DNA from: Nitrospira sp.
GTDB taxonomy: Bacteria; UBA9089; CG2-30-40-21; SBAY01
DNA: 13,398 bases
Reading direction: 5' to 3'
NCBI GenBank assembly: GCA_005239945.1
Contig: SBAY01000326.1
Coordinates: 1 to 13,398, forward strand
Below the pieces are notes generated by a model. The model saw only the letters and a list, made by a program, of their open reading frames with translations, did no database searches and had not been told where the DNA came from. Position numbers and translations under genes: made by a program. The first letter of the stretch is position 1, and each line of letters opens with the position of its first letter. Below, one piece after another: positions 1 to 6,015 of this stretch.

Positions 1-27
1 CTGTGAACTCTGTGTCTCTGTGGCAGG

Positions 28-720
28 CTAAACACATACTAATAAGTGCCCGTTCTTCCTTAACCATCTTTTACTTTCTTGATAATCAGGGAGCATTAGC
101 CTTACTCTATCCCAAAACCGCTTTGAGTGATTTTTTTCTTTAATGTGGGCTAATTCATGAATAACCACATAATCTATAACACTTAAAGGAGCCATAATCA
201 GACGCAAAGCAAAATGGAGGTTGTTTTTGGCACTGCACGAGCCCCAACGTTTTTGGGCATTGGTTATACCGAATTTATTGTATTTGAGTCCAAATAGATT
301 GGAATGCCAATCTACTCGTTCCTTGATTTTCTGATAGGCTTGTTTTCTGTACCAATCATTAAATAGTTTTTTTGCCTCAGGAAGATATGCTCTTGATAGA
401 TAAAATTTTTTATCGAATAGAACAGGTTCGCCGAATTGTGACAAGGTATTTTCATTGACAATACAAAGATGGTAGGTATTTCCCAGGTATAAAAATTTCT
501 CTCCATGAACAAACCTTTTTGATTGAGCCTGGGCATATTTTTCTTTAACTAATTTTTGTTTCTTCTGTATCCAGAGCCGTTTCTTAAATATCAATTTTTC
601 GATATAACTTAAAGATGTTATTCTGGGGGCACGCACGATAAGTCTTGCATCAGTTGTAATCTCCAAAGACAGTGTTTTTCTTTTAGAACGGATTATCTGG
701 TCGATTTTTATGTTTGTCAT
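28..720 (-). CDS. YgjP-like (DUF45/WLM family) zinc metallopeptidase
   Basis: This 230-residue protein matches the YgjP-like metallopeptidase family. The zincin motif HELAH is at residues 188-192, with a further histidine at 198 as a likely third zinc ligand, and the family signature RWGSCS is at 158-163. The N-terminal half is basic and lysine-rich, as is usual in the family. No signal peptide or membrane segment is visible, so it is probably cytosolic. Members are related to SprT/Wss1-type proteases; in bacteria they are often linked to restriction-modification or DNA-repair loci, but the substrate is unknown and this context gives no such partner. The ATG at 720 lacks a clear Shine-Dalgarno sequence. 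The gene stands alone, separated from the aminotransferase gene by a foldback repeat. Family assignment is firm; function is not. Confidence 0.88.
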   Translation of the reverse strand: MTNIKIDQIIRSKRKTLSLEITTDARLIVRAPRITSLSYIEKLIFKKRLWIQKKQKLVKEKYAQAQSKRFVHGEKFLYLGNTYHLCIVNENTLSQFGEPVLFDKKFYLSRAYLPEAKKLFNDWYRKQAYQKIKERVDWHSNLFGLKYNKFGITNAQKRWGSCSAKNNLHFALRLIMAPLSVIDYVVIHELAHIKEKNHSKRFWDRVRLMLPDYQESKRWLRKNGHLLVCV

Positions 721-750
721 TTTATTATTGAAGAGAATACTGGTAATTGG

Positions 751-867
751 GTAAACATTCAGTCAGAACCCAAAAAATTGGGGAAAAAGCAAACCTAACG
801 ATTGGACACCTTTTCCTTTGACTGACCTAATTCCTTTAAAACTGATAGCTGACGGTTGAACGCTTAC
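751..867. repeat. Foldback element 1 with GTAAGCGTTCA-type ends
   Basis: A 117-bp intergenic element. Its left end, GTAAACATTCA (751-761), and right end, TGAACGCTTAC (857-867), are inverted repeats matching at 9 of 11 positions. Inside are a nested pair CAGTCA/TGACTG and a GGGGAAAAAG/CCTTTTCC pair, so the whole element can fold back. It also holds AACCTAACGATTGGA (792-806), which recurs nearly unchanged at 13332-13346. The right end lies 4 bp from the aminotransferase stop codon. Similar termini bound elements at 11999-12081 and 12746-12820. Confidence 0.6.
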
Positions 868-871
868 TTTA

Positions 872-2065
872 TTATCCTAACCTGTCAACAGCCTTCTGAA
901 TTCTCTCCAGCCCATTTTCTATATTTTTTAATGAGGTGGCGTAGGAGAGTCTGATATAATCTGGAGCGCCAAAGGCATCCCCAGGCACTACCGCCACCCT
1001 TGCTTCGTCAAACAGGAATTCAGTCAGGGCAAAAGAATTATTAATCGGTTTTCCATTGAATTTCAAGCCATAAACGCCGGAGGTGTTCGGGAAGGCATAA
1101 AATGCACCTTTGGGTATTCGGCAGGAAAAGCCTTTGATTTTATTTAGCCCGGCTACCATCACCTGTCGTCGCCTGTCAAATTCAGCCACCATTTGGGCAA
1201 TACAATCTTGTGGGCCTCCTAAAGCGGCTACGGCGGCTTTTTGGGAGATGGAGACGGCGTTTGATGTGGCATGCGATTGGACATTTGCCATTGCCTGAAT
1301 AATCTCCTTCGGCCCTGCCGCATAGCCAATTCGCCAGCCGGTCATCGAATATGCCTTTGAAACCCCATTAATCGTGATGGTTAAATCCTTTACTTTTTGA
1401 CTAAAACTGGCAATACTATGATGTTTTACACCGTCATAAACCAGATACTCGTAAATCTCATCGGCGATAATATGAATTCCATGCCCAACCGCAACATCCG
1501 CTAAAGCCTCCAATTCATCCCGCTCATAGACCGTTCCTGTTGGATTACATGGAGAGTTGAGGATAATTGCCTTAGTTTTAGGGGTGATTGCCTTCTGGAA
1601 TAATTCTGGGGTCAATTTAAAATCATTGGATTCCTGTGTCTGGACAATAACCGTGGTTGCCCCAGACATCTTTACCTGTTCTTCATAACTTACCCAGTAA
1701 GGAGCGGGAATAATCACCTCGTCTCCATCGTCACAAAGAACAAAGATGGCATTAAACAGGGAATGTTTGGCGCCTGAGGAAATCAGGATTTGTGACGGTT
1801 CATACTCAAGGTTATTGTCCCGTTTAAACTTTTCACACACCGCCTTTTTTAATTCTGGTATCCCTGAATCTGCGGTGTATTTAGTAAAACCCGATTCGAT
1901 AGCCGCAATAGCCGCTTCTTTGATTGGCTCGGGGGTATCGAAATCTGGCTCTCCTGCACCAAAACCAATAACATCAATCCCTTCTGCTTGCATCTGCTTA
2001 GCCTTAGCACTTATGGCCAATGTAATGGATGGAGCAATTTTACTTGCTCGCTTCGATAAAATCAT
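872..2065 (-). CDS. aspC: Aspartate aminotransferase (class I PLP-dependent, AspB/AspC type)
   Basis: A full-length 397-residue fold-type I aminotransferase, expected to interconvert aspartate and 2-oxoglutarate with oxaloacetate and glutamate in the cytosol. The PLP-binding lysine is K237 in GVSKAYSMTGWR. Other family residues visible are N174 of NPTG, D202 and Y205 contacting the cofactor, the aromatic W124 in PYWVSY, and R372 in YIRLSY, which binds the substrate carboxylate. Sequence features fit the Igamma subgroup typical of Bacillus, Thermus and many anaerobes. The ATG at 2065 has an excellent ribosome site (AAGGAGGT). It lies 60 bp downstream of the SPFH gene on the same strand with a hairpin between, so co-transcription is possible. 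Substrate range (aspartate against prephenate or other amino acids) cannot be settled from sequence. Confidence 0.9.
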   Translation of the reverse strand: MILSKRASKIAPSITLAISAKAKQMQAEGIDVIGFGAGEPDFDTPEPIKEAAIAAIESGFTKYTADSGIPELKKAVCEKFKRDNNLEYEPSQILISSGAKHSLFNAIFVLCDDGDEVIIPAPYWVSYEEQVKMSGATTVIVQTQESNDFKLTPELFQKAITPKTKAIILNSPCNPTGTVYERDELEALADVAVGHGIHIIADEIYEYLVYDGVKHHSIASFSQKVKDLTITINGVSKAYSMTGWRIGYAAGPKEIIQAMANVQSHATSNAVSISQKAAVAALGGPQDCIAQMVAEFDRRRQVMVAGLNKIKGFSCRIPKGAFYAFPNTSGVYGLKFNGKPINNSFALTEFLFDEARVAVVPGDAFGAPDYIRLSYATSLKNIENGLERIQKAVDRLG

Positions 2066-2086
2066 ATTAAATTACCTCCTTTTAAA

Positions 2087-2120
2087 GTCAGACAAGTCTA
2101 ACCTATCCGACTTGTCTGAC
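2087..2120. repeat. Perfect 12-bp inverted repeat between the SPFH and aminotransferase genes
   Basis: GTCAGACAAGTC (2087-2098) and GACTTGTCTGAC (2109-2120) form a perfect 12-bp stem with a 10-nt loop. It begins 5 bp after the SPFH stop codon. The following T-run on the minus strand is only TTT, so it is a weak candidate for an intrinsic terminator; it could be an mRNA-stabilising or processing hairpin. The first 25 bases match 7284-7308 inside the YfhO-like gene at 23 of 25 positions, which marks it as a dispersed repeat. Confidence 0.7.
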
Positions 2121-2125
2121 TAAAA

Positions 2126-2932
2126 TTATCTCTCCGGCGTAACACTGATAAACGGTATTGGGCCACTACCGGTGTATTGAGGTAGCACACCATTCCATTT
2201 TTCGATAGCCGCCATTTGAGCCTCTATCTTGCGTAATTCTATCAATTGTGGCGTAACCTGTTCTTTTTGTAATCGTAGTGCCTCTGCCTGAGCTTGAGCC
2301 TGGGCAACCTTTTGTTCTGCCTCGGTCCTGATACGCACTAAATCCCGCTGAGCCTTTAGGGCCAACTGCTCTGCCTGTTGCTTTGCCTCAATCGCCGCAT
2401 TAAATTCACCACTAAAATCAAAATCCGTAATAGATACCGCATCGACAAGCAAATAGTTTGTTTTTAAACGGGCATCCAACATTTCTTGCACTTGAGTCTT
2501 TACCTCTGTTCGTCGCTGGATAAGTTCCTCTGCGGTAAATCGTGCCATAACTGCCTTCACTGTTTCCTGGATAGCCGGGTCAATTATCCTGCTTTCAAAG
2601 TCAGGTCCTATTTCTTGCCAGAGTTTATTAACCATAACAGGATTTACTTGATAATTCAGGGTAATTTCTGTGTTGACTGTCTGCAAATCCTTACTTGCCG
2701 CACTGGCTTTAGACTCATGCTTGCGGATTTTGACATCCACTAATATCACCTTTTCCATTATAGGCACTCGCAAGTTTAACCCTTCACCCTTTATGGTCTC
2801 CTGCACCGCACCAAATCTTGTTACTACGCCGCGCTCACCAGGCCCTACAATCACAAACGGATTGAGCATCGACAAAAGCATGATAACCACAAACGCACCA
2901 ATACCCACCTTTACCAAAATTTTTGGATCCAT
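2126..2932 (-). CDS. SPFH/prohibitin (band 7) family membrane protein
   Basis: A 268-residue protein with a single N-terminal membrane anchor (about residues 8-30), then an SPFH domain starting around PGERGVVTRFGAV, and an Ala/Glu/Gln-rich coiled coil at about 165-240 (EAKQQAEQLALKAQRDLVRIRTEA is part of it). Length and order match bacterial prohibitin homologues. Family members form large ring or cage assemblies in the membrane and often modulate membrane proteases such as FtsH (HflK/HflC) or organise membrane domains. No protease gene is adjacent, so the partner is unknown. The short tail is proline- and glycine-containing and ends soon after the coiled coil. The ATG at 2932 has a GGGGGTGA ribosome site. 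Family is certain; the physiological role is inferred only from relatives. Confidence 0.87.
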   Translation of the reverse strand: MDPKILVKVGIGAFVVIMLLSMLNPFVIVGPGERGVVTRFGAVQETIKGEGLNLRVPIMEKVILVDVKIRKHESKASAASKDLQTVNTEITLNYQVNPVMVNKLWQEIGPDFESRIIDPAIQETVKAVMARFTAEELIQRRTEVKTQVQEMLDARLKTNYLLVDAVSITDFDFSGEFNAAIEAKQQAEQLALKAQRDLVRIRTEAEQKVAQAQAQAEALRLQKEQVTPQLIELRKIEAQMAAIEKWNGVLPQYTGSGPIPFISVTPER

Positions 2933-2957
2933 TGTTTTTCACCCCCTTTTTAAATTT

Positions 2958-3090
2958 ATAGGACTTATGGGACATATAGGTCTTCCTAAGAACCTATCCG
3001 AAAAATCAACGGATGCCTCAACTTGGTTTAGGGGAAAATGCCCTGAACAAGTTCGGGTTTCCAACTTTTCGGATAGGCTCTAAGTCCTAT
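2958..3090. repeat. Nested inverted-repeat element between pckG and the SPFH gene
   Basis: Outer arms ATAGGACTTA (2958-2967) and TAAGTCCTAT (3081-3090) are perfect 10-bp inverted repeats. Inner arms CCTATCCGAAAA (2993-3004) and TTTTCGGATAGG (3066-3077) are perfect over 12 bp. The element fills most of the intergenic gap and its right end is 1 bp from the pckG stop codon. It may also form the 3' end structure of the pckG transcript, but there is no canonical T-tract. Confidence 0.65.
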
Positions 3091-3091
3091 T

Positions 3092-4870
3092 CTACTGGAG
3101 TCCTATTCTACCGGCTAATGCCTCATATTCCTGACGCAGTTCAACCGGCAGGCGACTACCAATCGTATCCAGAAATTCACCCTGGCTTTTCACCTCCTCC
3201 TGCCATTGCGGAATATTGACACTTAAAACCGCCTCAAGCGTTTCTGGGGACAGGTCAAGACCGGTCATATCTAAGGATGCCGGTTGGGGCAGATAGCCAA
3301 TTGGGGTTTCAACTGCCTCCCTATTACCTTTGCATCGTTCGATAATCCATTCGATTACCCGCAGATTCTCACCATAACCAGGCCAGAGGAATTTATCTTT
3401 TTCATCGAGTCTAAACCAGTTAACATGAAATATTTTGGGTGGTTTCTGCATTCGTTTGCCCATTTCAAGCCAATGCCGGAAATAATCACCGATGTTGTAG
3501 CCGCAGAAAGGTAACATAGCCATTGGGTCGCGTCTGATCTCGCCAAATGTGCCAAACTGAGCCGCAGTTCGCTCTGAAGCCATAGTTGCTCCAACATAAA
3601 CCCCATGCTGCCAATTAAACGATTCATAGACCAGGGGAGCTACCTGTGCCCGCTTGCCACCAAAAATAATCGCCGTAATAGGCACACCATGATGATACTC
3701 TACCCGATTAGAAATCGTAGGACAGTTCATAATCGGCACCGTAAACCGGCTATTAGGATGTGCACCTTTGATTGGTTCACCCTTTTCATCCACCAGAGAC
3801 GGTTTCCATGGTCTTCCTTGCCAGTCAATCCCTTCTTCAGGAGCCTGTCCATCTCCTCCTTCCCACCAGACCGTCCCATCCGGTTTCAGGACAACATTGG
3901 TATAAATCGTATCCTTTTTAACCATCTCAACAGCATTGGGGTTAGTTTTGGAATTGGTGCCTGGGGCTACACCGAAGAATCCGTTTTCAGGATTGATGGC
4001 CCATAACCTGCCATCAGAGTCGATTCGCATCCAGGCAATGTCATCCCCGACAGTCCAGATACGATAGCCCTTTCTCTTTAATCCTTCGGGTGGAATAAGC
4101 ATAGCCAGATTGGTTTTCCCACAGGCACTTGGAAACGCCGCCGCAATATATTCGATATAACCGGTTGGGTCTTCTACCCCCATAATCAGCATATGCTCTG
4201 CCAGCCAGCCTTCTTGTCTGGCCATGTAACTGGCGATTCTAAGAGACAGGCATTTTTTCCCTAAAAGGGCATTACCACCGTAGCCTGAGCCAACACTCCA
4301 GATAGTATTTTCCTCTGGAAAATGTAAGATAAGCCGACGCTTGACATCTAAATCTGCCTTAGAGTGAAGGCATTTAGTAAAATCCTCATTTTCACCTAAG
4401 TGGTCAAAAACCGTTTTACCCATACGGGTCATAATCCGCATATTTAAAACAACATAGATGCTATCGGTTAATTGCACCCCAATCTTGCTGAAGGGAGAAC
4501 CGATTGGTCCCATAGAAAACGGCATGACATACATTGTCCGACCTTTCATTGAGCCATCAAAGATTGCCCCTGCTTTGGCATAGGCGTCTTCAGGTGTCAT
4601 CCAATTATTTGTTGGTCCAGCATCCTCCTGATAAGGTGTGCAGATAAAGGTTAAATCCTCTGTCCTGGCAACATCATTAATGGCTGTGCGATGAAATACA
4701 CAACCAGGCAATTTCTCCTGATTAAGTTTAATCAATTCACCGGTTTTGAATGCCTCCTCTTCTAACTGATTCTTTTCCTCAAGAGAACCATCACACCAAT
4801 GCACATGGTCTGGCTTGCATAGTTTTGCCATCTCATTAACCCATTCTAAAACTGCTTTGTTTTTTGTCAT
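3092..4870 (-). CDS. pckG: Phosphoenolpyruvate carboxykinase (GTP)
   Basis: A 592-residue GTP-type PEPCK, the usual size for the family. It converts oxaloacetate plus GTP to PEP, CO2 and GDP (gluconeogenesis), and in anaerobes can run in the carboxylating direction. Diagnostic features are the P-loop with its reactive cysteine, FPSACGKTN (about residue 250), the kinase-2/metal region WTVGDDIAWMR, and NPENGFFGVAPGTN. These identify the GTP rather than the ATP enzyme. An in-frame ATG lies 13 codons upstream, but it falls on the inferred -10 box; the ATG at 4870 follows AAGGAGAA at proper spacing, so it is chosen. The last residues (GRIGLQ) and the stop lie in a 13-bp direct repeat at 3083-3095 and 3099-3111, suggesting the extreme C-terminus was reshaped by repeat insertion. 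Confidence 0.93.
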   Translation of the reverse strand: MTKNKAVLEWVNEMAKLCKPDHVHWCDGSLEEKNQLEEEAFKTGELIKLNQEKLPGCVFHRTAINDVARTEDLTFICTPYQEDAGPTNNWMTPEDAYAKAGAIFDGSMKGRTMYVMPFSMGPIGSPFSKIGVQLTDSIYVVLNMRIMTRMGKTVFDHLGENEDFTKCLHSKADLDVKRRLILHFPEENTIWSVGSGYGGNALLGKKCLSLRIASYMARQEGWLAEHMLIMGVEDPTGYIEYIAAAFPSACGKTNLAMLIPPEGLKRKGYRIWTVGDDIAWMRIDSDGRLWAINPENGFFGVAPGTNSKTNPNAVEMVKKDTIYTNVVLKPDGTVWWEGGDGQAPEEGIDWQGRPWKPSLVDEKGEPIKGAHPNSRFTVPIMNCPTISNRVEYHHGVPITAIIFGGKRAQVAPLVYESFNWQHGVYVGATMASERTAAQFGTFGEIRRDPMAMLPFCGYNIGDYFRHWLEMGKRMQKPPKIFHVNWFRLDEKDKFLWPGYGENLRVIEWIIERCKGNREAVETPIGYLPQPASLDMTGLDLSPETLEAVLSVNIPQWQEEVKSQGEFLDTIGSRLPVELRQEYEALAGRIGLQ

Positions 4871-4908
4871 AATTCTTCTCCTTTTCCTTTTTTTTGTTTT
4901 CTCAACCA

Positions 4909-4937
4909 ATTATAACATATCCTTTAATAATTTGCAA
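4909..4937 (-). promoter_or_regulatory. pckG promoter
   Basis: Read on the minus strand: -35 TTGCAA (4937-4932), 17-nt spacer, -10 TATAAT (4914-4909). Transcription would start near 4902, giving a leader of about 30 nt before the ATG at 4870. This rules out the upstream in-frame ATG as the start. Its -35 box is only 10 bp from the -35 of the divergent channel promoter. Confidence 0.6.
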
Positions 4938-4947
4938 GAATTTTTTA

Positions 4948-4976
4948 TTGACATACACCTTAATTAGTGATAAAAT
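4948..4976 (+). promoter_or_regulatory. Potassium-channel gene promoter (consensus sigma-70 with extended -10)
   Basis: TTGACA (4948-4953), 17-nt spacer, TAAAAT (4971-4976), with TG one base upstream of the -10 (extended -10). The start would be near 4983 and the leader about 25 nt. The stretch CTTAATTA-TGATA-AATA around the -10 is shared with the plus-strand promoter at 11738-11767. Confidence 0.68.
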
Positions 4977-5007
4977 ACAATTATCAATTATTACAAAAGG
5001 AGTTCTT

Positions 5008-6015
5008 GTGTCTATTCAAAGAAAACTTTTGATTACCGGTCTAATCGTAGGATTTATATTTATTAGTGGGGTTAGTGGCTATGTTTTTATCGAGAAATGG
5101 TCATTTCTGGATGCAATTTATATGACCGTAATAACCTTAACCACAGTTGGTTTTGGAGAGGTTAATAAGTTATCTACCCATGGACGAATATTTACTATGG
5201 GATTACTTGTTTGTGGTATGGGAGTGCTTTTTTATGGCTTATCAATGGTAACAGCATTTATTATTGAAGGAGAATTTAAAAATATTTTAGGGAGAAGAAA
5301 GATGGAAAAAGAGATAAGTAAATTAAAAAATCATATTATTTTATGTGGAGTAGGCAAAACAGGGAAGCATATTATGCTGGAGTTTGTAAAGACAAAAATA
5401 CCTTTTGTAGTCATCGAACAAAATAATAGTCGAATAAGTCAAATGCAAAAATTGGCTGCATTTCTTTATTTAGAAGGAGACTCAACCACATCTGAACTAT
5501 TAATTAAAGCAGGAATTGAAAGGGCAAAAGGATTAATCACGACACTGCCGGTAGACAAAGATAACCTATTTGTAATTCTCACGGCAAGGGAGATTAATCC
5601 AAATCTAAAGATAATTAGTAGAGCCATAGAAGAGGAATCGATACATAAACTTTCTAAGGTAGGGGCTGATGTCGTCATTTCACCTAATGCCATCGGCGGT
5701 TTGAGAATGGCCTCGGAGATGATTAGACCTACGGTAGTCTCCTTCCTCGATATAATGATGCGAGACCCACAGCATACCATGAGAATGGAGGAGGTCTGTG
5801 TTCCTCCTAACTCAAGGCTTATTGGTCAATCAATAAAACAAGGTGCCATTCAGGAAAAGACAGGTCTTCTGGTAATTGCCTTGAAAAGGGCAGATGGCTC
5901 ATATCTATTCAATCCCCCTTCCAGTACGCAGATTAATGAACGGGATGTGTTGATAGTTTGCGGCAAAAAGGAACAGGTTGAAAAGATAAAAGAGGTTGTA
6001 GGAGAAAAGAGTTAG
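5008..6015 (+). CDS. Two-TM potassium channel with RCK (TrkA-N/TrkA-C) domain
   Basis: A 335-residue MthK/Kch-like channel subunit. Residues 7-27 form TM1, a pore helix leads to the selectivity filter TTVGFGE at 45-51, and TM2 spans about 60-86. A cytosolic RCK N domain follows with the Rossmann glycine motif GVGKTG (114-119), then a TrkA-C domain (about 255-335). It should pass K+ across the inner membrane as a tetramer gated by a ligand bound to the RCK ring. The frame is open further upstream to an ATG at 4894, but that lies before the promoter. The GTG at 5008 is 5 nt after AAAAGGAG and is chosen. The YfhO-like gene starts directly after this stop codon. The gating ligand (Ca2+, nucleotide) cannot be read from sequence. 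Confidence 0.88.
   Translation: MSIQRKLLITGLIVGFIFISGVSGYVFIEKWSFLDAIYMTVITLTTVGFGEVNKLSTHGRIFTMGLLVCGMGVLFYGLSMVTAFIIEGEFKNILGRRKMEKEISKLKNHIILCGVGKTGKHIMLEFVKTKIPFVVIEQNNSRISQMQKLAAFLYLEGDSTTSELLIKAGIERAKGLITTLPVDKDNLFVILTAREINPNLKIISRAIEEESIHKLSKVGADVVISPNAIGGLRMASEMIRPTVVSFLDIMMRDPQHTMRMEEVCVPPNSRLIGQSIKQGAIQEKTGLLVIALKRADGSYLFNPPSSTQINERDVLIVCGKKEQVEKIKEVVGEKS

Noticed and set aside
1..27. Repeat-like CTCTGTG-TCTCTGTGG text right after the YgjP-like stop codon
   Set aside because: It looks like a dispersed repeat end, but the window edge cuts it off and no second copy or inverted partner is visible here.
2933..2990. Possible promoter for the SPFH gene (TATAAA on the minus strand)
   Set aside because: No acceptable -35 box lies at 16-18 nt, so transcription may instead come from further upstream or from a different promoter class.
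3605..4006. Long plus-strand open frame antisense to pckG, with others antisense to the aminotransferase and JAMM genes
   Set aside because: They lie wholly within strongly conserved genes on the other strand, lack ribosome sites, and their peptides show no domain features.
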